Shown piece after piece: positions 41,983-51,314 of a DNA stretch of 64,000 nt; the stretch's first letter is position 1, and every line of letters begins with the position of its first letter. The position numbers were made by a program, and so were the translations under genes. The notes beneath the pieces are model-generated. The model had not been told where the DNA came from, ran no database searches, and saw only the letters and a list, made by a program, of their open reading frames with translations. The stretch is taken from NCBI RefSeq assembly GCF_002843385.1, contig NZ_MVDE01000005.1, positions 140,229 to 204,228 of the forward strand, read 5' to 3'. The DNA comes from Labilibaculum manganireducens. Lineage in GTDB: Bacteria; Bacteroidota; Bacteroidia; Bacteroidales; Marinifilaceae.

Positions 41983-43272
41983 TTACAATTTTTCAATTAC
42001 CTGTTCCAAACGAATTCCTCTTGATCCTTTAATCAGAATATACTGGTTCAGCAGCTCTGTCTTATCAAGTTCCTTTATTAATTCGGAAGTATTTTTAAAG
42101 GTTTTGAACTGCTCATTAGAATTCACTTCTGTAAAAATATCACCAACTAAAAATACCGATTGCAATTGTCTATCCTGAATCAACTGCAATAAATCCAAAT
42201 GTTCTTTGCGGGCATCAGAACCCAATTCCAGCATATCACCCAGAATAATGACTTTATTTTTCCTCGGCATACCTGCAAAATTTTCTATCGCGGCCTTCAT
42301 ACTGGTTGGATTCGCATTGTATGCATCCAGAAACAAAATGTTTTTCTCCGTTTTCTTCAATTGGGATCTATTGTTCCTGGGCACGTACTTTTCAAGCGCT
42401 TCCTTTATCTCAATCTCATCGATTTTAAAATATCGTCCTATAGTTACAGCAGCTAAAGCATTTTCAAAATTATAGGCGCCGATCAGTTTTGTTTTAATAT
42501 ACAATTTACCAATTGCTGATCTTATTTCTAAAACCAGATATGGTTCTGCCTGCAGAAATTTTGCCTTGGAAAATACATTCTCTGAATTTCCATAGCTAAT
42601 AGATTCCTGATCATTCAACATCTTAGTCAGATAATCGTTATCAGCATTAATAAACACCTTTCCCCCATTCTTAAAAAGGAAATCGTACAACTCCTTTTTT
42701 GTTTTTACAACACCCTGAAATGAACCAAATCCTTCCAGATGTGCTTTTCCAACATTCGTTATGATTCCATAATCGGGTTCTGCAATTTCGCATAACTGCT
42801 TAATCTCTCCCGGATGATTAGCTCCCATTTCAACGATCCCAAATTCGGTATCTGCATTCATAGAAAGCAGAGTTAACGGAACACCAATATGATTATTAAG
42901 ATTCCCAATTGTAGCTGCCGTTTGAAATTTTCTTCTTAGAACTTCATGAACCAATTCCTTCGTAGTCGTTTTCCCATTAGTTCCCGTAATAGCAAGAATC
43001 GGAATATTTAACTGCCTTCGGTGTTCTCTGGCTAAATCCTGAAGTGTCGCCAATACATTTTCAACCAAAACAAAACGGTTATCAACAGCATATTCCTGTT
43101 CATCAACAATTGCATAATTACAGCCTTTTTCAACTGCAGACATGGCAAATTTATTCCCATTGAAATTATCGCCTTTCAAAGCAAAGAAAATTGAATTGGG
43201 AACAATCTTTCTGGTATCTGTTACGACTATTGGATGTTCCTTAAAAAGAAGGTAAATATTTGACAACTGCAT
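41983..43272 (-). CDS. murF: UDP-N-acetylmuramoyl-tripeptide--D-Ala-D-Ala ligase MurF
   Basis: 429 aa, normal for MurF. ATP-dependent last cytoplasmic step in assembling the peptidoglycan precursor pentapeptide. Seen: N-terminal UDP-substrate domain (VVTDTRKIVPNSIFFALKGDNFNG, residues 16-39), P-loop ITGTNGKTTTKEL (95-107), NNHIGVPLTLL, GIVEMGANHPGEI, LEGFGS, and the C-terminal DAYNANPTSMKAAI. Isolated from the usual mur/fts cluster. Followed at 2 nt by the SMR exporter gene. Secure. Confidence 0.96.
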   Translation of the reverse strand: MQLSNIYLLFKEHPIVVTDTRKIVPNSIFFALKGDNFNGNKFAMSAVEKGCNYAIVDEQEYAVDNRFVLVENVLATLQDLAREHRRQLNIPILAITGTNGKTTTKELVHEVLRRKFQTAATIGNLNNHIGVPLTLLSMNADTEFGIVEMGANHPGEIKQLCEIAEPDYGIITNVGKAHLEGFGSFQGVVKTKKELYDFLFKNGGKVFINADNDYLTKMLNDQESISYGNSENVFSKAKFLQAEPYLVLEIRSAIGKLYIKTKLIGAYNFENALAAVTIGRYFKIDEIEIKEALEKYVPRNNRSQLKKTEKNILFLDAYNANPTSMKAAIENFAGMPRKNKVIILGDMLELGSDARKEHLDLLQLIQDRQLQSVFLVGDIFTEVNSNEQFKTFKNTSELIKELDKTELLNQYILIKGSRGIRLEQVIEKL

Positions 43273-43326
43273 TGTATTCTTTTTCAGATTTAGTTAGACA
43301 AACGAAATTAGCAATTTCCAACAAAA

Positions 43327-43355
43327 AACCCCATCCTTTAGAGATGGGGTTTAAA
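43327..43355 (-). terminator. Terminator of gldJ
   Basis: Nine-bp stem AACCCCATC (43327-43335) / GATGGGGTT (43343-43351), 7-nt loop, with a T-run on the minus strand; it is 19 nt past the gldJ stop. Confidence 0.85.
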
Positions 43356-43369
43356 AATATTTAAGATTA

Positions 43370-44893
43370 CTACTTTGTCTTTTTATTTGCAGGATGTCCT
43401 ACATGAGTCATTGCGCATCGGAATCCAATATCATCACGTGCTTCTTTCTGATTTAAAAAGCGACGTGCACTTGGTGACATCCAGTAAGCACGATCTTTCC
43501 ATGAACCACCTTTGTATACCCGGGAATCATCAGTTATCATAGAACTAAAATCGCTTCCGTTCTGACCTCTGCCCTGAACATACATACGACTAGAACCTGC
43601 AGCCTGATGTTCTGGATTATTCCATGTATAATCTGAAACGATACTTGATTCAACATCACCATCCCGATAATTTCTATTATCCGCAGTTTTGTAGTTCTCA
43701 CGCCCCACTAACTCCTCATCTTTTTGATTTCTGTAACGAATTCTTCCTAAACTATCTTTTTCTGCAATATTTCCTTCTTCATCTCTAACAGCAGTTTTAA
43801 AAACATTTCCTCTGTAAGGATTAAATTCCGAAATATCTTCAGGAGACATAGGACGATAAACATCAGCAACCCATTCGCTAACATTACCAGCCATACAGTA
43901 CAATCCAAAATCGTTAGGCCAGAATGAATTTACAGGAACGGTAATATCACCGGCATCATTTAATGCACCGGCTGTTCCCATATAATCCCCACGTCCACGT
44001 GCAAAGTTAGCCATCATCTGACCGCGAACTTTTTTATCATCATTTCTAACCCAATGTCCGTTCCAAGGGAAAATCTTACGGTCAGTAATTCTTTCATCCT
44101 GTGAATTTCCAATTAAAGCAGCCGCAGCATATTCCCACTCTGCTTCGGAAGGAAGACGATATTTAGGTAATAACATTCCATCACTCCATCGAACCGATCT
44201 TTCTTCGTTATCCGGATTTAAATCCGTAAGATTCTTATTAACAGCACCTTCATACTGTCCAGCTAGATAGGCTTCAGTATTGAAATTATTTTCATCACGT
44301 TGAGTAGGATCATTATTCAAAATTCCTTTATCAATAAGAATTCTTTCATTTACACGATCGGTACGCCATTCGCAAAAATCAACTGCTTGTTCCCAACTTA
44401 CGCCAACTACAGGATATTCTCCATAAGCAGGATGACGAAGGTAATTATTAACGTAAGGCTCATTGTAAGCAAGTTCATCACGCCAAACCAAAGTATCGGG
44501 CAATGCTTTTCTATAAACCTCTGGGTAAGAGACAAATACTCTCTTGATCCAATGTAAGTACTCTAAATAATCAACATTTCGAACCTCTGTCTCATCAATA
44601 TAAAAAGAAGGAACTGTAACTCTTCTTGGAACATTGTTCCAATCATACATCACGTCCTGTTGTGTTCTTCCCATAGTGAATGTACCTCCCTGAATAAATT
44701 TCAGACCAGGACCAGTTTCTTGCTGAAAACCGCTATGATATTCAAAACCCCCATTCTCAGGTTCGTTATAAGCCCAACCAGTGGTTTTAGATTTTTCTCC
44801 CTTTCCAACAAGATTTTTCACTTTCGAACAAGATGGTAAAATCATCAGTGAAATTGCAAAAACAAAGAGAATAATGCTCGATTTTAATTTCAT
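43370..44893 (-). CDS. gldJ: Gliding motility / T9SS lipoprotein GldJ
   Basis: 507 aa. Lipoprotein signal peptide, acylated Cys22 (MILPSCSK). The mature part is a formylglycine-generating-enzyme-like fold: GGTFTMGRTQQDVMYDWNNVPRRV (first segment), FYIDETEVRNVDYLEYLHWIK, YPVVGVSWEQAVDFCEWRT, YRLPSEAEWEYAA, and GNVSEWVADVYRPM, ending RVYKGGSWKDRAYWMSPSARRFL. The length and wording GWAYNEPENGGFEYHSGFQ match GldJ rather than the shorter GldK. GldJ is an outer-membrane-associated lipoprotein stabilising the type IX secretion/gliding motor in Flavobacteriia. Divergent from porU. Gliding itself is not implied. Confidence 0.9.
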   Translation of the reverse strand: MKLKSSIILFVFAISLMILPSCSKVKNLVGKGEKSKTTGWAYNEPENGGFEYHSGFQQETGPGLKFIQGGTFTMGRTQQDVMYDWNNVPRRVTVPSFYIDETEVRNVDYLEYLHWIKRVFVSYPEVYRKALPDTLVWRDELAYNEPYVNNYLRHPAYGEYPVVGVSWEQAVDFCEWRTDRVNERILIDKGILNNDPTQRDENNFNTEAYLAGQYEGAVNKNLTDLNPDNEERSVRWSDGMLLPKYRLPSEAEWEYAAAALIGNSQDERITDRKIFPWNGHWVRNDDKKVRGQMMANFARGRGDYMGTAGALNDAGDITVPVNSFWPNDFGLYCMAGNVSEWVADVYRPMSPEDISEFNPYRGNVFKTAVRDEEGNIAEKDSLGRIRYRNQKDEELVGRENYKTADNRNYRDGDVESSIVSDYTWNNPEHQAAGSSRMYVQGRGQNGSDFSSMITDDSRVYKGGSWKDRAYWMSPSARRFLNQKEARDDIGFRCAMTHVGHPANKKTK

Positions 44894-45248
44894 AATAGAT
44901 TGAATGTAGTTTATCTCAAAAATACTTAACTCAACAAATATAACTAAAAGAGTACAGAGTTTATTGTATTTAATTTTACTTTTTTACAAAATCATTTAAC
45001 ATTTCAAGGGTATAATTCAGATCAAAAAAAAACACTGATCGCATGCTGCATGACTGCTTAAACATCCATATCACCCTAACTATCTGATACAAAACAATTT
45101 TAAAAAACCATCCGGTTCAATCCCCAAGAAAAGTCTTCCTTTTATCTTAATATCTTTTCTCGACTTTGTCTTAAGTTTTGCTTATTTTGCATACCTTCAA
45201 TTCTCGCAAATCGCCAATTTGTTTAATTTAGATGTAAAACACCTGTAA
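44894..45248. other. Divergent promoter region gldJ / porU
   Basis: 355 nt. The gldJ side carries TATATTTG (44942-44935) at a -7 distance 42 nt before the start. For porU a good -7 match is not obvious. A short palindromic patch GCATGC with GCATG repeats lies near 45039-45056. No ORF or RNA gene seen. Confidence 0.45.
44935..44942 (-). promoter_or_regulatory. Candidate -7 promoter element of gldJ
   Basis: TATATTTG on the minus strand, exact TAnnTTTG, 42 nt upstream of the gldJ ATG. Confidence 0.5.
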
Positions 45249-48200
45249 TTGTTTATGCGTTATCTGGTAATATTATTATTCTCCATTATAAGTGTTAGTT
45301 CATTTTCACAAACTACAACTCCAATTAATTTGGATTGGACAGAAAGTTTAATTGCCTATCCTACAGGAGAAAAAATTAACACTCTAACTTTTACAGGAGC
45401 TTCTTTGAATGAGGAAAACTCATGGATACCAGAATATTCACACCTACAATTAACAAGCTCAACCAACGAATTATTCACAGTCGAGTTATTTGATACGCAA
45501 TTTAAATTGTTAAGTTCCACCGAAAGGCAGATTTTACGAAATAAAACAATCTCCAATACAATAAAACCTTCAATTAACACAGTTGTTATTCGAAAACAAA
45601 ATTACCAACAAGTTAAATTTACGCCCATACGGAAGAATCCTTTAACAGGCCAACTCGAAAAATTGATTCGATTCTCACTGAGATTTCAAAAAAAAAGTCA
45701 GAATAAATCGCTAAAGCAAAGCAAATCTTACGTCGCCAGCTCTGTTCTTCAATCAGGAAAATGGTTGAAAATTGCAATTGACACCACAGCCGTGTATAAA
45801 ATTACCTATTCCCAATTAATTGATATGGGAATTTCCAATCCGGAAAACATACGAATTTATGGATCCGGGGGGGGAATGCTTCCTAAAATGAACTCTGAAG
45901 ATAGTCTGGATGATTTACCAAACAATTCCATTTACATGGATAAAGGAAGTGATGGTATTTTTAATTCGGGCGATTTCATTCTCTTTTATGCCAAAGGACC
46001 AAGATCATGGAAATTCGAAGAAGCCTCCAATGAATTTGTACACGAAAATCATTTGTACTCTGATTTCTCACATTATTTTCTTAGTTCTGACATGGGAAGT
46101 CCGACGCTCATTCAATCGGCAGCATCCTTATCTTCCTCTAATATAAATGTTACCGGATTTGATGATTACGCTGTATTCGATCAGGACGACACCAATCTTT
46201 TGGAGAGTGGCAGACTTTGGCTTGCGAATACTTTTGATGTTACGACGAATTATTCTTTCAATTTTTCATTCCCAAACCTAAAAACAGGAGAACCCCTTTT
46301 AATTAGTACAAATTTAGTGGCAAGATCATCGTCCGCAACAAAATTCAGTCTGCTTTCCGGAACGAATTTAATTGGAGATATTGAAATACCATCAGTAAAC
46401 ACAGGAAGCTATACGGCCAATTACGCATCGGTTGCAGAGAAGAAATTCATTAATTTCATTCCTTCATCTGCTAATTTTAAATTGAGTATTGACTATGAAA
46501 AAAGTTCCCCATCCTCAAAAGGATGGTTAAACTTTCTTCGGGTAAATGCCAGACGAAATTTGGTTTTCACCAACAATCAAATGGCATTTAGAGATTCCAA
46601 AACCATTGGTGTTGGCAATAAGGCAAAATTTACTCTTCAAAATACAAATGACAAAACTCAAATTTGGGATGTCACCTCTCCTCAATCTGTAAAATTAATT
46701 TCTGCTAATTACAATAACAATACAACATCTTTTACTGCAGATGCAAATTCTTTAAAAGAATATGTTGCCTGTGATCCAAATGGAAATTTCCCTGCACCAA
46801 TTATTATTGGATCGGTTAAAAATCAAAATTTGCATGCTTTAGCTCAAACAGATATGATTATCATTAGTCCTTCCAAGTTTTTGTCTTACGCCAGTCAAAT
46901 TGCAGATTTTCACAGAACCAAGGACAATTTAAAAGTTACTATTGTTGATCCGGAGGAGATCTACAATGAGTTTTCATCCGGTTCTCCTGACGTGAGCGCC
47001 ATTCGTAATTTTGTAAAAATGTTTTACGATCGATCGACAAGTGACGAGAATCTACCCAAATATCTTTTACTTTTTGGAGATGGTTCATTTGATAATAAAT
47101 CTGACCGCGAAAACAACACAAACCAAATTCTAACTTATCAATCGGAAAATTCTTTAAGTCCAACCCAGTCTTTTGTCACTGATGATTTTTTTGGACTACT
47201 TGATGATGATGAAGGAGAGGCAACCGGCATGGTAGATATTGGCATTGGACGTTTTCCTGTGAATACTTCTGAAGAAGCACAAATTGTCACCAATAAAATT
47301 TTAAACTACAACAATTCAGAGTGGGGAGATTGGAGAAGCAGGATCTGTTTTATTGGAGACGATGAAGACAATAATACTCACATGAGAGATGCTAATAAGC
47401 TAGCTGTACAGGTAGAAACAGACTATCCTCAATTTAAAATACAAAGAATTTTCCTTGATGATTATGAACAAATAACAAGTTCTGCAGGACAGGAATATCC
47501 TGATGTCAATTTAGCAATCAGCGAAAGCATAAACAAAGGAAGCCTGCTTATGAACTACACCGGCCACGGAAATGAAAACGGACTGGCACATGAACACATT
47601 CTAATGCTCGACGATATTTTAGGTTGGGAAAATCCTACTAAACTTCCACTATTCATGACTGCCACCTGTGAATTCAGCCGTTTCGACAATTACAAAAAAC
47701 TCTCTTCTGGCGAGATGATTCTTCTTCGTGACAACGGTGGCGGCATCGGTTTGTTCACAACCACCCGATTGGTTTTTTCATCTCCGAATTTCAGCTTAAA
47801 CCAAAATTTTTATCATCATGTTTTTGATAAAGATTTGGATGGAAACTATCTTCGTTTGGGTGACATCATGAGAAAAACTAAAAATGAAACAGGATCCGGC
47901 ATTAATAAAAGAAACTTCACTCTTTTGGGAGATCCGGCTCTTAGACTTAATTATCCAACTCATTCAGCCAAAACACTTCAGATTAATAATGTAGATATCA
48001 GTCAACCAACAGATACTTTAAAAGCGTTGAGTAAGGTTCATATTTCCGGTGAGATAATTGCAGCTTCCGGCGAGACACTAAATGATTTTTCGGGAACTGT
48101 TTATTCAACGATATACGATAAAGCAACGACCAAATCGACCCGTGGAAATGATGGTGAACCTTTTGAATACACGATTCAAAACAGTGTTCTTTTTAAAGGA

Positions 48201-49034
48201 AAAGCCAGTGTTAACAATGGAAATTTTCATTTTAACTTTTTCGTTCCTAAAGATATTAATTATCAATATGGAAACGGGAAAATCTCCTACTACGCAAACA
48301 GTATGAATGCTGATGCGGCCGGATACACCAATAGTATTGTAGTTGGAGGTACAAATCCAAATGCGGATAAAGATAAAATTGGTCCTGAAATTGAACTTTA
48401 TATGGACGATGAGCAATTCACTCCGGGCGGTATGACAGGCACATCTCCTCTTCTGTTAGCAATTGTTCAGGATTCCAGCGGGATAAATACCGTTGGTAAT
48501 TCCATTGGACATGATATTATCGCTGTGTTGGATCAAAAAACGGATCAGCCTTATGAGCTTACTGATTTCTACGAATCGGATCTGGATAATTACCAAAAAG
48601 GAAAGATCAGCTACCGACTTTCCGATCTGGAAACAGGTGAACATGAAATTCAAGTTAAAGTTTGGGATAACGTAAATAACTCATCAGAAAATATACTTGA
48701 ATTTTTTGTTGCAGATAATGCTGACCTTATTCTAAAGCACGTACTAAATTATCCAAACCCTTTTACAACCAATACAGGTTTTTATTTTGAGCACAATCAG
48801 GCCTCCAGAGAACTGGATGTTTTAATTCAGATACTCACCATATCAGGAAAATTAATTAAGACTATTGAAACAACAGTAAATTCAACCGGAAATCGTGTTG
48901 GTCCTATTCAATGGGACGGAAAAGACGATTTTGGCAATTCCATTGGTCGCGGAGTTTACTTCTATCGTGTAAAAGTTAGAGCCGATAATGGAAAAGTGGT
49001 GAATAAATTTCAAAAATTAGTAATCCTAAAATAA
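45249..49034 (+). CDS. porU: Type IX secretion system sortase PorU
   Basis: 1261 aa, typical size. Outer-membrane sortase that cuts the C-terminal signal of T9SS cargo and links it to a surface anchor. Signal peptide (about residues 1-21); a gingipain C25-like catalytic core with the dyad His773 (LMNYTGHGNENGLAHE) and Cys807 (PLFMTATCEFSRF); upstream ADVVD-like features such as YLLLFGDGSFDNKS; then Ig-like domains and a C-terminal T9SS-signal-like module (about 1165-1261, LNYPNPFTTNTGFYFE to RGVYFYRVKV...FQKLVILK). It retains this signal-like C-terminus as other PorU do. Operon with porV, 58 nt downstream. Confidence 0.96.
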   Translation: MFMRYLVILLFSIISVSSFSQTTTPINLDWTESLIAYPTGEKINTLTFTGASLNEENSWIPEYSHLQLTSSTNELFTVELFDTQFKLLSSTERQILRNKTISNTIKPSINTVVIRKQNYQQVKFTPIRKNPLTGQLEKLIRFSLRFQKKSQNKSLKQSKSYVASSVLQSGKWLKIAIDTTAVYKITYSQLIDMGISNPENIRIYGSGGGMLPKMNSEDSLDDLPNNSIYMDKGSDGIFNSGDFILFYAKGPRSWKFEEASNEFVHENHLYSDFSHYFLSSDMGSPTLIQSAASLSSSNINVTGFDDYAVFDQDDTNLLESGRLWLANTFDVTTNYSFNFSFPNLKTGEPLLISTNLVARSSSATKFSLLSGTNLIGDIEIPSVNTGSYTANYASVAEKKFINFIPSSANFKLSIDYEKSSPSSKGWLNFLRVNARRNLVFTNNQMAFRDSKTIGVGNKAKFTLQNTNDKTQIWDVTSPQSVKLISANYNNNTTSFTADANSLKEYVACDPNGNFPAPIIIGSVKNQNLHALAQTDMIIISPSKFLSYASQIADFHRTKDNLKVTIVDPEEIYNEFSSGSPDVSAIRNFVKMFYDRSTSDENLPKYLLLFGDGSFDNKSDRENNTNQILTYQSENSLSPTQSFVTDDFFGLLDDDEGEATGMVDIGIGRFPVNTSEEAQIVTNKILNYNNSEWGDWRSRICFIGDDEDNNTHMRDANKLAVQVETDYPQFKIQRIFLDDYEQITSSAGQEYPDVNLAISESINKGSLLMNYTGHGNENGLAHEHILMLDDILGWENPTKLPLFMTATCEFSRFDNYKKLSSGEMILLRDNGGGIGLFTTTRLVFSSPNFSLNQNFYHHVFDKDLDGNYLRLGDIMRKTKNETGSGINKRNFTLLGDPALRLNYPTHSAKTLQINNVDISQPTDTLKALSKVHISGEIIAASGETLNDFSGTVYSTIYDKATTKSTRGNDGEPFEYTIQNSVLFKGKASVNNGNFHFNFFVPKDINYQYGNGKISYYANSMNADAAGYTNSIVVGGTNPNADKDKIGPEIELYMDDEQFTPGGMTGTSPLLLAIVQDSSGINTVGNSIGHDIIAVLDQKTDQPYELTDFYESDLDNYQKGKISYRLSDLETGEHEIQVKVWDNVNNSSENILEFFVADNADLILKHVLNYPNPFTTNTGFYFEHNQASRELDVLIQILTISGKLIKTIETTVNSTGNRVGPIQWDGKDDFGNSIGRGVYFYRVKVRADNGKVVNKFQKLVILK

Positions 49035-49062
49035 TAAAAACCAAATTTAACAGTTTATTGAA

Positions 49063-49070
49063 TATATTTG
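49063..49070 (+). promoter_or_regulatory. Candidate internal -7 promoter element of porV
   Basis: TATATTTG, exact TAnnTTTG, 22 nt upstream of the porV ATG and just after porU, suggesting porV also has its own start of transcription. Confidence 0.45.
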
Positions 49071-49092
49071 CAGACTATTATATTAAATCATT

Positions 49093-50271
49093 ATGAACTA
49101 CAAACTAACTCTAATCACAAGCCTTTTATCCATTTTGCTATTTTCAAACATGGAAACAAGTTGGGCACAGACCTCAACATCGGGAGCTAATTACATTTCA
49201 ACAGCTGTTCCCTTCCTAACCATCACTCCCGACTCCCGTGCAGGTGCGATGGGAGATGTTGGTGTGGCTACATCGCCTGATGCGAATTCGATGCATTGGA
49301 ATCCTGCTAAATTTGCCATGATTGATGGTAACTACGGAGTTGCAGCATCGTACACACCTTGGTTAAGAGACCTGGTTGATGATATGAGTCTTGCCTACTT
49401 AACCGGATATTATCGTTTGGATAAGAATCAAGTTCTTGCCTCTTCACTTAGATATTTTACCTTGGGTGAAATCATCTTTTTAGAAAGTGAGAACGCAACA
49501 CCTGTTTCAAGGAACCCAAATGAGTGGGCTTTTGATGTTGCCTATTCAAGAAGATTAACCGATAATCTATCCGGAGCCATTGCATTTCGATACATCCGCT
49601 CTGATCTTACCCAATCTCAATATGTTGCAGGAGTGGAAACTCAAGCCGGAAATGCTTACTCCGCAGATATTTCTGTTTATTATCAGAAGGAATTTAAAAG
49701 AAACCGAAAAGAAATACTTTGGTCGTGGGGATTGAATATTTCAAATATCGGTTCCAAAATAAGCTATACAACCGACGATGAAAAGGAGTTTATTCCTACA
49801 AATCTTAGACTTGGGTCTGCACTTAAATTTGAATTGGATAATTACAATTCGTTAACTGTCGCTGCCGATTTTAACAAATTATTAGTTCCAACTCCTGCTA
49901 ATGGTTCTCTTCAAGATGGTGAAGATAACGGAACCGTTATAGTTGGCGGACAAGCATCTAATAAATCGGTAATGAGTGGTATTTTCGGTTCATTCTCTGA
50001 TGCTCCCGGCGGAATGAGTGAGGAATTTAAAGAAATTACATGGTCGCTTGGTCTTGAATACTGGTATCAAAAACAATTCGCATTACGCACAGGTTACTAT
50101 TACGAACACGAAGAAAAAGGAAACAGAAAATATTTCACAGCAGGATTAGGCGTAAAACTAAACATGTTTGATTTGGATTTTTCGTACCTAATTCCTTCCA
50201 CTCAAAATAATCCGTTAAAGAATACTTTGCGTTTTACACTTACTGCCAATATTGATAAAATTATAAAGTAA
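49093..50271 (+). CDS. porV: Type IX secretion outer-membrane shuttle protein PorV
   Basis: 392 aa. Signal peptide ending WAQ (about residue 26), then the hallmark FLTITPDSRAGAMGDVGVATSPDANSMHWNPAKFA of PorV/LptO (FadL-like 14-strand barrel) and alternating strands to the C-terminal aromatic end LRFTLTANIDKIIK. PorV takes cargo from the Sov translocon to the PorU sortase. Directly downstream of porU, 1 nt upstream of ispF, so the housekeeping gene ispF is translationally near. Secure. Confidence 0.95.
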   Translation: MNYKLTLITSLLSILLFSNMETSWAQTSTSGANYISTAVPFLTITPDSRAGAMGDVGVATSPDANSMHWNPAKFAMIDGNYGVAASYTPWLRDLVDDMSLAYLTGYYRLDKNQVLASSLRYFTLGEIIFLESENATPVSRNPNEWAFDVAYSRRLTDNLSGAIAFRYIRSDLTQSQYVAGVETQAGNAYSADISVYYQKEFKRNRKEILWSWGLNISNIGSKISYTTDDEKEFIPTNLRLGSALKFELDNYNSLTVAADFNKLLVPTPANGSLQDGEDNGTVIVGGQASNKSVMSGIFGSFSDAPGGMSEEFKEITWSLGLEYWYQKQFALRTGYYYEHEEKGNRKYFTAGLGVKLNMFDLDFSYLIPSTQNNPLKNTLRFTLTANIDKIIK

Positions 50272-50272
50272 G

Positions 50273-50749
50273 ATGAAGATTAGAGTTGGATTTGGTTACG
50301 ATGTTCATCAATTAGCCGAAGGAGAAGAATTTTGGCTGGGAGGAATAAAATTAACCCATAGTAAAGGCTGCGTTGCTCATTCGGATGGAGATGTATTGAT
50401 TCACGCTATTTGCGATGCTCTGCTTGGAGCAGCCAACATGCGTGATATTGGATATCATTTCCCTGATACCTCTAATGACTTTAAAAACATTGACAGTAAA
50501 ATACTTTTGAAAAAAACGGTTAGGTTAATCGCCGAGAAGGGTTTTTCAATTGGAAATATTGACGCAACAATAGCACTGCAGCAACCCAAGATTAAACCGA
50601 TCATTCCTGAAATGCAAAAAGTACTTTCGGATGTAATGGAAATTGACTTGGAAGATTTAGCAATAAAAGCAACAACAACAGAAAAACTGGGTTTTGTTGG
50701 TACCGAAGACGGTATTGCCGCTTACGCCACAGTTTTAATTCAAAAATAA
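50273..50749 (+). CDS. ispF: 2-C-methyl-D-erythritol 2,4-cyclodiphosphate synthase
   Basis: 158 aa, normal size. Fifth step of the MEP isoprenoid pathway, forming the cyclodiphosphate with release of CMP; trimeric. Zn ligands Asp10 and His12 (GYDVHQL) and His44 (HSDGDVLIH) are present, as are FPDTSNDFKNIDS and TTEKLGFVGTEDGIAAYA. Starts 1 nt after porV, an odd neighbour for a secretion gene, and is terminated by a strong hairpin. Confidence 0.97.
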   Translation: MKIRVGFGYDVHQLAEGEEFWLGGIKLTHSKGCVAHSDGDVLIHAICDALLGAANMRDIGYHFPDTSNDFKNIDSKILLKKTVRLIAEKGFSIGNIDATIALQQPKIKPIIPEMQKVLSDVMEIDLEDLAIKATTTEKLGFVGTEDGIAAYATVLIQK

Positions 50750-50777
50750 GTACACTCAGTAGTTTTAATTGGTTAAA

Positions 50778-50813
50778 AACCTTCCCTGAAGTAATTTCAG
50801 GAAGGTTTTTTTT
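50778..50813 (+). terminator. Terminator of the porU-porV-ispF operon
   Basis: Stem AACCTTCCCTGAA / TTCAGGAAGGTT with one bulged C, loop GTAAT-like, followed by eight T residues; 29 nt after the ispF stop. Confidence 0.85.
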
Positions 50814-50848
50814 GCATTAAATAAAATCCATATTATCAACTACTCCTC

Positions 50849-50878
50849 TTTGATAATTTCTCCATTTTACTATATTTG
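50849..50878 (+). promoter_or_regulatory. Promoter of the CoA-binding protein gene
   Basis: TTTG (50849-50852), 18-nt spacer, TATATTTG (50871-50878): both elements fit the Bacteroidota consensus, 37 nt before the ATG. Confidence 0.6.
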
Positions 50879-50915
50879 TTGTATATAGATATATAAATAT
50901 TTAAACTACATCACA

Positions 50916-51275
50916 ATGAGAAAGACAGTTGTTATTGGTGCCAGCCTAAACGAGGAAAGATATTCAAATCAATGTGTGCGTTTGCTGCGTGAGCATAATA
51001 TCGAAACCATTGCTGTTGGAAACAAAGAAGGTAAAATTGCCGACGTTGAAATTAATGTAGGGCGCCCATTCGAAAGAAAAGTTGAAACGGTTGCTGTTTA
51101 CCTTTCTCCAAAAAATCAAGAAACCTATTACGATTACATTATAGGTTTGAAACCTGAACGGATTCTATTCCCTCCCGGAACAGAAAATCCGGAATTCTAT
51201 CGCAAAGCAAATGCTCTGGGAATAGAAACGGAAGAAGCCTGTCCTTTGGTAATGCTTCGTACAGGAGTTTATTAG
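50916..51275 (+). CDS. CoA-binding domain protein (YccU-like)
   Basis: 119 aa single Rossmann-like domain: KTVVIGASLNEERYSNQCVRLL at residues 3-24 with the GAS nucleotide/CoA loop, then AVGNKEGKI and YLSPKNQETYYDYI, PERILFPPGTENPEF. Matches the stand-alone CoA-binding domain family (succinyl-CoA ligase alpha N-domain type). Biological role of these small proteins is not established. Monocistronic, with its own promoter and a shared downstream hairpin. Confidence 0.85.
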   Translation: MRKTVVIGASLNEERYSNQCVRLLREHNIETIAVGNKEGKIADVEINVGRPFERKVETVAVYLSPKNQETYYDYIIGLKPERILFPPGTENPEFYRKANALGIETEEACPLVMLRTGVY

Positions 51276-51289
51276 ATGAATAAGTGCAG

Positions 51290-51314
51290 AGAGACGCTAT
51301 GCTTTGGCGTCTCT
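51290..51314. terminator. Bidirectional terminator
   Basis: Stem AGAGACGC (51290-51297) / GCGTCTCT (51307-51314), 9-nt loop, between converging genes; it overlaps the stop codon of the thioredoxin-like gene. T-runs are weak on the plus side, better on the minus side. Confidence 0.6.
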
